NCBI RefSeq assembly: GCF_026262505.1
Contig: NC_067205.1
Span: 19,031,645 to 19,095,644, forward strand
Source of the DNA: Trichomonas vaginalis G3
Lineage: Eukaryota; Parabasalia; Trichomonadida; Trichomonadidae
Reading direction: 5' to 3'
Length of the DNA stretch: 64,000 nucleotides
Shown: one piece after another, positions 30,061 to 40,859 of the stretch
Position numbering within the stretch: the first letter of the stretch is position 1
Layout of the letters: every line of letters begins with the position of its first letter
Program-made: the position numbers and the translations under genes
Notes under the pieces: generated by a model
The model's input: the letters and a program-made list of their open reading frames with translations, nothing else
Told to the model about the DNA's origin: nothing
Databases searched by the model: none

Positions 30061-32159
30061 TATCTCACATTCACTGAAAACGGTGAGTAAGAATAGATAT
30101 ATTGATTTGTATTAGAAGACTCAAAATAATATGCTGATTGTTGACCAGACATTGTGTTAACTGAATAATTATATTTGGAAGACCAAAATGATTTCTTTAT
30201 GAAGAAAACTAATATATTTTGTGGTCTATTTGTTGATGAAAGAATCGATGAATCATCTGTGTAATTATCTTCGCGTTTGATTCCTGCAACATTTGACATA
30301 ACAACAATCTGTTCGCATTTTGTCATACAAATGACTTTTATCGGTGTTGAATCAATTTTAAGGGTGCACACGAGAGGATCATGTAAACTTCAGAATTTAG
30401 AACCTTATTTTTAGGCATTATCTTGGCTACCTATTTAGGCTCGAAAAGCAAAAAATATCAAAAAATACAACTTGACTCCATTATGACCCTTTCATGAAGG
30501 TAGTTTTTATCCGCTAGTATTTTCCCTTTGAATCTCTTTACAATTCGAAATCAAATTCAAACCTCAGTAGAAGAAAGGAAGAATCGACTTACTACGGTTG
30601 TAATACGAATAAATACATATATTTAATTATTTTTATTTACATAATAATTGTTTGAAGCTCATATTCCAACAAATTTTTAAATAAAAACATTAAAATGTTG
30701 AAAATGTTCATATATTTTAATAGGGTTTTGGCACTTTATTGAGGAATTACTACATACATAGTCGAACTGAACTTGATATTTTGAAATTTAAATTATTTAT
30801 CAAAATTAAAATTTAACTTGAAATTTATAATTATTTAGTCATATTTTGCATAATTCTAAGTAGATTTTGTAAAAAATCAAGAAAGAAAAATTTTAACGTG
30901 CATTATTTTTTCTTTTTTATAATAATACATATTATTATATAATTAACATATTCATAATGTTTCACCCTTTCAAAAATATAATCCTCCTCCTCTCAAATAA
31001 ACGTACATACGGGTGGCCTCTTTTTTCAAAAAATTAAAATTTGAAATTTTGGGCTCAAATATTAGAGATTTTTTCAACCTTCAACGATATATGTTGTCTA
31101 TATCAGACCTCCTTTCTTTTTGATACTTAACATTGTTCCTAAATCTTAGTCGTTAAGGCTGTTCTGAAAATATTTTTTTTCGAAAAAATTCGAAAAAAAT
31201 TCTTAAAATTCAAAAATCCCTTAATTCCTGAGGATTTTGGAAAAAAGTTTTTACATGAACATGTGTATATTATATGAAGTATATTGATAAGGTAAAAATC
31301 AAATTTTATTGCATATTCATCGAGAAAATAAACTAACGAATCCCTCAAAATTGAGAGGGTAATCCTCCTCCTCTCAAATAAACGTACATACGGGTGCACC
31401 CTTAAGTGTTTTTAGTTCATCTGAAAAAATGACTTCAACTTTTTTAGCATCTTTAAATGCAGGAAGACAACCATCAACATCAAATATTCCTGATATTTCA
31501 TATTCAACACTTTTTTCCATATCAATATGAACACATGTTCCATAATTTTCATGGATATCAGTAAAATATAGATTTCCTTGATAGTAACCATAACTTGATT
31601 GACTAATTCTTTTTACATAATGTGTTGGTTTATTTGCATAAGCAATTATTAAATGTGAGTTTGTTAATTGTGGCAATTCATAAGTAAAATCTTTAACATT
31701 GATAACTACACTTACATGCATATCAGATGAATAACGTTCTGAAATTCCATTATATTGAAGAACTAAATTTGGCTGGCGACCTTTTATTCTAAGTAAAATT
31801 GATTTTTCATATTCATGTTCATTTTCATTTATTAATGAATAAACAGGCTTCAATGGTTCTCCATTTTCGAGCATAAACATATTTGCATTTCTGAATACAG
31901 CAATTGTTATATATGAAGACCAAGCCCTAATTTGAATTGTTTTTACTTCATCGTTTGTAAATTGAAGAGTTAATTCATCATCAGATACATATGGAGGCAA
32001 TACAGCATCAATTTGTCTGATATCTCTTGCTTCATTCATTTTATTTGTTGATTTAATTTTTTGTTTATGCATACCCCGAGACGGATTTATTGAATGCAGT
32101 ATCCGTGTATAATTTTCTTCGATCGATGACGAATGATGAAATAGTAGGTGAAGCATCAA
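30061..32159 (-). pseudogene. Membrane-protein gene, copy A, split by a TTAA element
   Basis: Same gene as the intact copy at 60611-62104. The 5' part (31402-32159) and a short middle part (30061-30361) are separated by the 1,040-bp element at 30362-31401. The 3' third, including the transmembrane helix, is missing beyond the array breakpoint at about 30060. The residues on either side of the element (DELKTLK and IDSTPIKVICM) are contiguous in the other copies. Confidence 0.85.
30362..31401. mobile_element. 1,040-bp TTAA-flanked non-autonomous element
   Basis: Inserted in the membrane-protein gene with a TTAA duplication (30358-30361, 31402-31405) and 8-bp terminal inverted repeats GGGTGCAC/GTGCACCC. 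Empty sites with a single TTAA exist in the sister copies at 38629-38632 and 61347-61350. TTAA duplication is the hallmark of piggyBac-type transposition, but the ends do not start with the usual CCC and no transposase is present, so the superfamily is uncertain. A 36-bp segment (from AATCCTCCTCCTCTC to TACATACGGGTG) near the right end (31361-31396) is duplicated internally at 30980-31015, as if an end had been copied inward. Confidence 0.75.
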
Positions 32160-32544
32160 AAAATTTAAAATACGTGATTATATCAAAATTCTGAAGGCGC
32201 CGTTATAATTGAAAACTACAATCTATAAATTAATGAAATTATAATGAAGAATGCTTTTATAAATATTTTTCAGATTCAGATTCAGATTTTAAAGGAATTT
32301 ACGATATCGTCTCGTAAAAGTGGAATTCGGATCAAAGAAAAAAAAAAAACAATTGAGTTTATCTTAGATCATAAGGAATAATTTTATTATTCAGATGATG
32401 AAAATATCTATATTAACGAAGCAAAGAGAGAATGTTAAGATACTTATGTTCATAAGGCGTGAATCTTTACGAATCAAATTGAGCTTACATTTAATAGGAG
32501 ATTATATCAAATCAGCTAACTCAATCTTATAAGTATGTATCAAA
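32160..32544. other. Intergenic region between membrane gene and DOCK copy 2
   Basis: Divergent spacer of the tandem unit. It holds the TTAAAG (32289-32294) where the Polinton landed in the next unit. Short protein-like snatches (LRIKLSLHLIGDYIKSA) in shifting frames hint that it may be a decayed upstream part of the DOCK gene. Confidence 0.4.
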
Positions 32545-35500
32545 ATGTTTTATCCAATCATCACAATTCGCGATATTTGGACTACGTTGAATCTTAAATC
32601 AGGAAAAGTTTACTTCAAAGCTTGCGTATGTGAGAAACCAAACTACAAAAAATTATAGACTCTCAAAATAATCATAAACAAGAATTGCACAGGTCTTACA
32701 GATTTTTATGTTTCTCCGATGTTCAATGGCAATCCAAAACACGCATTCCCAGATTTCATACCGATCGTCCCTACAGAGAACATCTTAAAGTGTCATTTCC
32801 TGATTCAATTTTATCATGTTGAAGAAAATTCTAAGATCAAAGAGAAAGCGATCGATACAGCAGTTATTCCATTAAGTTGCATCTCAGGTAATAACAATAC
32901 ATCTGTAGAAGTCGAGCTTTTCTCAGAAGCAGGCAAAGTTTCTAAAGATGTAACTCTGCAAACACCAAAGAAATCAGAAGGTTTGTCATTACAGATCACT
33001 ATCCCTCCATTCTACTTCCCTCCTCAAAACATGGCTACGCATTGACTGATAATTTCGATATTCCAAGTTTGTCTGGAATTGACGAGTCATATGCTGATCT
33101 TTACATCATCCCTCTTTTCTGCCGACTTATTAAGAAGCGCGATTCTAAAGTTCTCCCAACATTGGTTCAATTATTGATCACATTTGGCGATGGCGGTAGA
33201 ACATCACTTCGAAAGTGGTTGTTCAATCATTTCGATCCACAAACAATTGGTGATGACTTCCCAACATTCTATCCGGAAGCGATTAAAGCATTTTGTCATG
33301 AAATCATTGAAGGAAAGATCGAAACAACAATCATTCCAGACTTTTCAACATCTTTACCACTTATTCTTGACATTATGCAGATTGTTTTCTCCGATGGCAA
33401 ACTTCAATCAACAGCTCAAGACTTAATTACAATTAACAACTCACTTCTTGACTTGATTTGCTTCTTATTGACTAAGGATATTGATTGCAATTCCATTACA
33501 GAGTCATTGGGACTCTTCTTCTTCCATAATCTTTCAGATCTTGGAAATGAAGAAATCGTACGATTCGTTTACACATTCCTTCGAACTATATCTAAGGTCA
33601 GACCCATAATTGCACATCCAATGTCTGCTACACGAGTTCAATGGATTTTCTTATCTCCATTATCTCTTTCTAAGCACTTCTTGATCAACATGACTAACAA
33701 CATGAAACCATTATCAACGAACGCTATGTATTCACCTTATTCTAAACTTACATCACAATTTTTGTTGTCGACACAACAATGTTTTGGCGGTCGTGATCCC
33801 GACACATTTGCACTTTGTGCAGGCTTTTTAGCTCGATTGTTATCTAACTTAGATGAGATTTGTTATAGTATTCGACAACGAATCGCATTTGCTTTATTCC
33901 CTCTTATTGATTTATGTTCTAATCATTTTGAATCCCCATTATTTATGTCTAACAAACGAATGCAAATTGCATTGATTCCATTTGTTTTATTCTTAATCAA
34001 GAACAGTGAACAGAAGCAGTTATTATCATTCTTCCATTCATTATCTATCTCATTCAAGTGTCATTTCATTTCATTCCTTAAATTGACCGGAAAAATCATC
34101 ATTGACACATTGGATGTCATCAAACCAACATATGAATGTCCACAAATTAACTTGAATCTTCTTGATTTGCTGACACATATTTACATCAAATTTTTGTTTG
34201 ACGTCAAATCAGAATTAGGTGTTTGCATGAACGAAGTCATCCAGTTAATTGAAGTTTTGTTGTGTCGATACCAACCAACAGATAACTACAAGTATTTGTA
34301 TTTACTTTGTGATTCATTATTCGAATCATATCCATTAGAACGTAATTTCATCATCATGTCTACTAAATTAATTATGTACAAACAAGCAAAATCACGTGCA
34401 TTGAGTACCGCATTGATTATTAACAGTTTCAAACAAGATTACAATCGATATGAACAAGTTAATGTTTCCACACTTTCATTCATTGATGAATACGCAACAA
34501 TTCTTTTAGAAAACAAAGTTTCAATGATTCCTATGTTTAAAGAATATATTTTGATAATTAAAGAACTTACACCAGACAATAAATCACTTAAAAAGAAAGT
34601 TAGTGATCGAATGGATTCTGCTTTATCCATTGCAGATATTGTTGAAAAACAGAAATCATCAAAACAAGCATTGTCCTTCGTTGTCAACAATTAATGTCAT
34701 TGGCTGATGAAAACATGGACTTTCCAAACATGCGCTTAAAGTGGTTGAGTGAATTAGTTCGTATCAATATCGAATCCGGTGATTATATCTCAGCGTTTGT
34801 TTCACAATTACATTGTACATGTTTAATTGCTACGGTTGTTGAACATCGTTCTAAACATGAAAAACTCGAAAATAAAAAGAAGAACGAACGATTGCCTAAA
34901 CCACCCGGTTTCCATTTATCAACGACACAACCAATCAGAACGGCAAACAATGTCTATGATTACGGCCGATCTAGAACATATCAAGAATTCTTCTTCATTC
35001 CTTCAGTTCAAGTCGAAACTAAAGTTAAAGTTGATGCAGGAAATGCCGATGCCGAAATTTTGTTGTCTGATTTTAATGAAAATCTTTTGATTGAATATTT
35101 GAATTCATCTGTTTGGTTATGCGAAGAAGCACAGTTATATTATACATTGCGCGGTTTGTCATCAATGGCATTACGTGTTCTTTATCAGAACCGCGATTAC
35201 GGCCGGTCTAAAGAAATCTGTTCTAAATTGTCCAATTATTTGTCTAGTATTTCTACAGGAAACACAGTTGGTGTCAGTGTTCCATTGGCCTTCTTCATGG
35301 TTGAACGAAGACAAGGCGGTAAGAAAGATCAACGAATATACTGCTGCAAGAAGACGGAAACAATCCATTTTGTTCAACAACTGAAGAATCGCGAAGGAAT
35401 TGTTTGTCCAACAGATTATTGCGATCATCATGAGGAATGCAAAGGTGATGGTATTTGTTTGATCCAATTAGAGCCATCGGATGATAAAATCGAAGGTGAT

Positions 35501-36169
35501 GAAGCTCCTCATTCATGGGATAAGTTCCGATCCGTTGTTTCTATCAATAAACAATCACAGAAATCATCTGAAGAACTGAAGAATCCTATTAAAACTCTTT
35601 ACATCGAAACATCAGAAAAATTACCATTTTATCATCAAGGTGTTTCTATCAAGAAGATTGAGATCCAGGAAGTTCGTGTTAAAGAATTATGTGTTAATAC
35701 ATTGAACCGAGCATTCACATCTCTTGATCAACTTGTCAAAGACTTCGATCCATATCTTTCTATGCCCATTGGTGCATTCAAGGATTCACCAATGGTTATT
35801 TTCGGAAAAGATCTTTGTCGATACAAAGAAATGCTTTATACAACATTGCAACATCCTAACTGTGCACGTGACTGTTTGAGTTTTATCAAACAAAAGTATC
35901 CAGAACTTCTTGAAGAAAACGTTTCTAAGTTCTCAGAATGTCTTGTTAAAGCACTTAAACAACATCGAAGAGCAGTGAACGAACTTTTGATTGAATTTGA
36001 ATCCGGTGACGAAATCGATAAAATCAAATCCGATCTGGATGATTGCACAGAAATGATCAACAAGTTCTGCAAAGACTTCGAAGTTGATATGATTGACGAT
36101 CAAACAGTTTATGAAGGTATTGTTGATCCAATGTCATCATTTTGTGCATATGAAAATGAGTATGATTAA
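32545..36169 (+). pseudogene. DOCK-family gene, copy 2
   Basis: DOCK proteins are Rac/Cdc42 exchange factors with a DHR-1 (C2-like, lipid-binding) and a DHR-2 (catalytic) domain. DHR-1 is seen from the ATG at 32545 (KVYFKACVCEKPN) through DFYVSPMFNGNPKHAFPDF and IPIVPTENILKCHFLIQFYH. A helical scaffold follows, then DHR-2 from about 34730 (MRLKWLSELVRINIESGDY; LYYTLRGLSSMALRVLYQNR; LSMPIGAFKDSPMVIFGKDL). Disablements: an in-frame TAG at 32656 shared with copies 3 and 4, a one-base loss near 33037, and another near 34676. It has lost the N-terminal region usual in DOCKs. Near-identity to copies 3 and 4 marks recent duplication. Confidence 0.75.
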
Positions 36170-36523
36170 AAACATAATATTTTTTTTAATATTTTAAAGT
36201 TTATTATAATGTGTTAAAAGATCACTGCCTTAGTTTACAACTTAACACCCGAAGATATTTTTCTCCTATGAAAGAATTGATATTTTTGGATTTATCTCTA
36301 AAATACAAACTACGCCAGACTTTCAAAATCATCCCTTTAATTTAGAATTAATTCCCAAGACTACTATAAACAGAATTTAATAATTTTTACAATATTTCTA
36401 TTTGGTTTACAACATTATACATGAAGTTACCATTGACTATGATCGAATTGATATCATTATTATTTCTATATTTTTCTCGTTATTTGTTTAAAAAATGCAG
36501 AAGATATGAAAAATTATTAATTT
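36170..36523. other. Intergenic, convergent gene ends
   Basis: AT-rich spacer between the DOCK 3' end and the minus-strand beta-helix gene. Nearly identical to 58888-59240. No gene or RNA is seen. Confidence 0.6.
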
Positions 36524-37537
36524 TTATCGTTTAATCAATAACAAAATAGAAATATGATATTTACCAAAAAGAAAATTTATGGATGGACATAATGAACAAA
36601 TTTTATTTTCTTTCTTTTGTTCAAATAATATTATTTCAAGATTTCCTTCACATGGACTTAAATCAATGAATTTTAAATTATTCTTAAATGAAACTTCTCC
36701 TTTTTCTGATGTATAAACAAATCCAATAGATGAATAAGAATCAATACTACATCGATAGATATAAATCTGTCCATCCCAACCTGCTTTAAATAATTTTCCT
36801 TTGTTAATCTCAGGATTGTTTTGGAAAGATGAATCGAAAATATCAAGTCTATAAGATGTAATATAAACAATTCCCCAATCTTCATAATTTTGATAATTAT
36901 TTATATAATTACATCGGTCAATTCTTCCTGGACAATGATAAAAATAAGTAATCAATCCGTCAGTTGCTTTTAAATTCTCAAAATTACAAAATGAAACATT
37001 TACTGTTGATTCAATATCTCTATACATAAAACCTGTACTTTGATATGAAATACAGTTAGAAATGTTTGTTTTTGAAAGTGATCCAAAACATTGATTTTGG
37101 AAAATCATACATACTACTGAACTATATCCTCCATTACAAATTGATCCTTGGAGGATTGTACTGTTGATTTTTCCTTTGAAATGAAGAAATTGGCCAAATA
37201 CAGTAGATTTACTTTCAAATGAACAGAATTTATCAATAATAATGGCAGTATTACTAGAATTTTCAATATATACTGTACCTGGACCTTTTGAAAAAACGTT
37301 TTCGCAAAGTAAAATCGAGTAATCATTTGTATTTTCGAATTTAACTGCTCTATCTTGTAGGTTGATAAATTTACAGATGTATGCAAAGCATTTGCTCGAT
37401 GTTGTAGGAACTTGTTGGTTTTCACCTGTAATGACTGAAGAAGGAGGATCAATTCCTTCATAATAAAGACGCCAAATACTATTTGTAACTTCTTCACAAT
37501 GAACATGTTTTCTAAAAGCAATTAATTTGAACTTGGT
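36524..37537 (-). pseudogene. Beta-helix-like surface-protein gene, 5'-truncated, copy B
   Basis: One continuous frame of about 337 codons without an upstream ATG; an in-frame TAA lies at 37538-37540. The sequence has short repeating beta-turn units with spaced Cys, Asn and Gly (TNISNCIS, VSFCNFENLKATDGLI, CNYINN, LDIFDSSFQNN, IYIYRCSID), as in right-handed beta-helix surface proteins of trichomonads. It ends in a hydrophobic KYHISILLLIKR, possibly the stub of a membrane anchor. The copy at 59241-60257 has the same truncated start, so the loss predates the duplication. No catalytic motif is seen. Confidence 0.55.
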
Positions 37538-37907
37538 TTAGAGCCAAAAAGACTCCCGAATTAAATTTTAAAAATGAAAGGGGGGGTAACACCATATTGA
37601 ACTTCCTTCCTATAATTCAAAATTAAAATTAATTTCAAGTACTAATTTTGAATGTTTGAATCATTCTATATTATCAGCAAAACAGCGGAGTTGAATTACA
37701 TATGGCGCAATAACTTTTGAATAGAATATTCTTGATAAAGTGAAATGGGAAGTGAAATTATATTAAGAATATAGGTTTTGCACAATCAAACTATATGAAA
37801 TGGTTTAAATTTGGAGATTTCTGTAAGACAATATATTTTTTATAGAAGTTCATATAGAAAAATCAAATGTAAATTTTTATTCAATAAGAAAATTTAAACT
37901 TCTTCAC
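37538..37907. other. Intergenic spacer of the tandem unit
   Basis: AT-rich, with a G-run (ggggggg near 37582) that is shorter in the sister copy near 60302. No gene is seen. Confidence 0.6.
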
Positions 37908-39383
37908 CTACATCAGTATTTGTTGTTGATGATTTGTATTTTCGGATAACAATAAATGCAATAATAAATATTGCAATTTCAATAATAATACCAATACGAT
38001 TCCAGAAATTGCACCAGCTGGAGCTTTATTACTAGAAACATTCTTCTGATTATCAGTACCTGAAGTTTCATTCGATGTTTGTGTTTTTGGTAACCATAAT
38101 GGTTTCAAATTTCCATTATCATACTGAGGATAGCCTTCATTTGATATCTTTGGATCATCAAATTTAAAATCAGAAAGTTCGATCCTTCCGTCAATTAATA
38201 AAATGTTAATATAGTTTGTATGACTACATGAATAAATCTCTGATTCCTTTAAATCATCTGATAGTAATATTTCATTGTTATTATTTTTACAATAAATATG
38301 ACTCCTAGACTTACTTTGTGGTCCTATATAATATCTTACTTTCACTGAAAACGGTGAATAAGAGTAGATATATTGATTTGTATTAGAAGACTCAAAATAA
38401 TATGCTGATTGCATTTCGGAAATTGTGTTAACTGAATAATTATATTTGGAAGACCAAAATGATTTCTTTATGAAGAAAACTAATATATTTTGTGGTCCAT
38501 TTGTTGATGAAAGAATTGATGAATCATCTGTGTAATTATCTTCGCGTTTGATCCCTTCAGCATTTGACATAACAACAATCTGTTCGCATTTTGTCATACA
38601 AATGACTTTTATCGGTGTTGAATCAATTTTAAGTGTTTTTAGTTCATCTGAAAAAATGACTTCAACTTTTTTAGCATCTTTAAATGCAGGAAGACAACCA
38701 TCAACATCAAATATTCCTGATATTTCATATTCAACACTTTTTTCCATATCAATATGAACACAAGTCCCATAATTTTCATGGATATCAGTAAAATATAGAT
38801 TTCCTTGATAGTAACCATAACTTGATTGACTAATTCTTTTTACATAATGTGTTGGTTTATTTGCATAAGCAATTATTAAATGTGAGTTTGTTAATTGTGG
38901 CAATTCATAAGTAAAATCTTTAACATTGATAACTACACTTACATGCATATCAGATGAATAACGTTCTGAAATTCCATTATATTGAAGAACTAAATTTGGC
39001 TGGCGACCTTTTATTCTAAGTAAAATTGATTTTTCATATTCATGTTCATTTTCATTTATTAATGAATAAACAGGCTTCAATGGTTCTCCATTTTCGAGCA
39101 TAAACATATTTGCATTTCTGAATACAGCAATTGTTATATATGAAGGCCAAGCCCAAATTTGAATTGTTTTTACTTCATCGTTTGTAAATTGAAGAGTTAA
39201 TTCATCATTAGATACATATGGAGGCAAGACAGCATCAATTTGTCTGATATCTCTTGCTTCATTCATTTTAATTGCTGATTTAATTTTTTGTTTATGCATA
39301 TCTCGAGACAAATTGGTTGAATGAAGTGTATGAGTATGATTTTCTTCGATCGATAACAAATGATGAAATAGTAAGTGAAGCAT
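37908..39383 (-). pseudogene. Single-pass membrane protein gene, copy B (frameshifted at the TM helix)
   Basis: Same protein as 60611-62104 for about 460 residues. A one-base difference in the transmembrane segment (near 37992) changes the frame, so the predicted C-terminus reads VLVLLLKLQYLLLHLLLSEN instead of the normal helix and charged tail. The altered tail is still hydrophobic, so a membrane-attached product is not excluded. Extracellular region as in the intact copy. Confidence 0.65.
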
Positions 39384-39521
39384 TAAAAAATTTAAAATAC
39401 GTAATTATATCAAAATTCTGAAAGCGCCGTTATAATTGAAAACTACAAACAGAAAATTAATGAAATCATAATGAAGAATGCTTTTATAAATATTTTTCAG
39501 ATTCAGAATCAGATTTTAAAG
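39384..39521. other. Spacer interrupted by element 2
   Basis: Left part of the divergent spacer of the unit; its right part resumes at 55010 after the Polinton. The last six bases (39516-39521, TTAAAG) are the target duplication. Confidence 0.8.
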
Positions 39522-40121
39522 AGTAGTATATGTTGATGGGTTGTGTGACTTTTTTTGTAAACGTAAGAATTCATACAATATTGAACGATTTTGTATCATT
39601 TTTTTTAACATATGAAGTAAAAAAATGTATGATTCTTACGGTTTTTATTCTTACGTTTTTGAATAAATCAAGATTTAAAAAATTTTCAAAATTGTAAGAC
39701 ATTTACACTCAGCCCATACATAATGAAATAAAAAATAATTTATTTTATCTTTTATAAAAGAAGCTATATATAGATGATGTCAGGTATTCCGCGATTAATT
39801 AAAACAAGTGTTTAAATCATGAATGGAATCAATGAAGTCATAATCAAAGACCTCATAAACGAGAAAAAGAAATTGAAACTAATGATTATTTGAATTTATG
39901 AAATCAATAATTTGATTTATTCGCTCTTCAATAATTTCTATTCTTTTTGTTAAATCATCTATTTTCATTAATGAGGTGATTCTTGATTGAGGAATAGATT
40001 TCAAACTAACCACTCCTTTTATTTTTGAAATTTTGAATCCATCAACTTTAAACATTTTATTCAATTTACACGTTGTCAATTCTTCAAATAATTTTTTATT
40101 ATTAGCATAATAGTCATTAAA
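39522..40121. repeat. Left terminal inverted repeat of element 2
   Basis: Reverse complement of 54404-55003. The inner edge falls inside the TIR gene (39879-40247), so only part of that gene is mirrored on the right. Confidence 0.92.
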
Positions 40122-40247
40122 TTCTTCAACAGATGAAAAAATTTTTATTTCAGTAATTGGTTTAATAATGTTTATTTTTTGTTTATCATCTTTACTTTCA
40201 TTTATTTCTTCCTCCTCTGTTTCATTTATTTTTAAAATTGGTTTCAT
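39879..40247 (-). CDS. TIR-overlapping hypothetical protein, 122 aa
   Basis: Charged protein starting MKPILKINETEEEEINESKD in an ATAAATG context, with a C-terminal coiled coil (MKIDDLTKRIEIIEERINQI). Its C-terminal 66 residues are also encoded in the right TIR (54446-54646). Not recognisably similar to the Maverick 1 TIR protein. Function unknown. Confidence 0.55.
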   Translation of the reverse strand: MKPILKINETEEEEINESKDDKQKINIIKPITEIKIFSSVEEFNDYYANNKKLFEELTTCKLNKMFKVDGFKISKIKGVVSLKSIPQSRITSLMKIDDLTKRIEIIEERINQIIDFINSNNH

Positions 40248-40254
40248 TTATCAT

Positions 40255-40296
40255 TAAATAAAAATTAGAATATAAGTGATGAAATATATTTTTTAA
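40255..40296. repeat. 42-bp direct repeat (left copy)
   Basis: TAAATAAAAATTAGAATATA onward for 42 bases; recurs in the same orientation at 54367-54408, immediately inside the right TIR. Confidence 0.75.
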
Positions 40297-40313
40297 TTAA
40301 TATTAAATCAACT

Positions 40314-40550
40314 ATGGCTGCAGGATTCTTTAAAAAATTATGGGAAGGAATTAAGAAAGCTGCGGGTTGGGGTCATAAAAATATTATTAAACCCGTTGCA
40401 AACTTTTTGGCACCAGTAGCGAAAATGGCAGGAACTATCATAGGTGGAGTATTAGGTACTAAAGCAGGTAATCCGGCAATGGGAGCACAAGCAGGTAACG
40501 CAATTGGTGGAATTGCTGAAGGAATACTTAATAAAATAGGAGGTAGATAG
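40314..40550 (+). CDS. Amphipathic/Gly-rich membrane-active-type peptide, 78 aa
   Basis: MAAGFFKKLWEGIKKAAGWG forms a clear amphipathic helix. A glycine/alanine-rich hydrophobic segment follows (MAGTIIGGVLGTKAGNPAM) and a short end. The design resembles adenovirus protein VI and other small lytic virion proteins used to breach membranes; this is analogy, not proven homology. It lies next to the capsid gene and opposite a paralogue with the same first ten residues. Confidence 0.55.
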   Translation: MAAGFFKKLWEGIKKAAGWGHKNIIKPVANFLAPVAKMAGTIIGGVLGTKAGNPAMGAQAGNAIGGIAEGILNKIGGR

Positions 40551-40574
40551 TGGAAAAATAAATAAATATTATTT

Positions 40575-40790
40575 TTATCTTAGTATCGGTTGTAGTCTTT
40601 GATAAACTTTTTCTCCTTTATTTAATATTTCTCTTATTGGGGCGGCTTTTGGTGTTATTGATTCAGCAACGTCACTAATTGCTTCTTTATTCTTAAATAT
40701 CCAATTTGCTCCTTTTTTCATTGTTTCCCAAACTTTATGCGCTCCTCTTTTTACTTTATCCCATAATTTTTTAAAGAATCCTGCAGCCAT
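40575..40790 (-). CDS. Second amphipathic peptide, 71 aa (inverted paralogue)
   Basis: Starts with the same MAAGFFKKLW as the gene at 40314, encoded by about 38 identical bases, then diverges into a basic helical protein (KVKRGAHKVWETMKKGANWI). It is convergent with its paralogue. The shared start looks like an inverted duplication of the 5' end. Likely a small virion protein; function inferred. Confidence 0.5.
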   Translation of the reverse strand: MAAGFFKKLWDKVKRGAHKVWETMKKGANWIFKNKEAISDVAESITPKAAPIREILNKGEKVYQRLQPILR

Positions 40791-40859
40791 AGTTGATTAT
40801 TTCATTAAAATTAAAAATTCATTTTCATCTTTTAATTTTGATTTTTTATTTATTAATAA

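Noticed and set aside
30362-31401. LTR retrotransposon or solo LTR
   Set aside because: Ends are inverted, not TG/CA, and the target duplication is TTAA.
32800-36100. Antisense and alternate-frame ORFs repeated in each DOCK copy (for example an 80-residue frame beginning MAMAVEHHFESG)
   Set aside because: They recur only because the DOCK sequence recurs, and lie wholly inside its coding frame.
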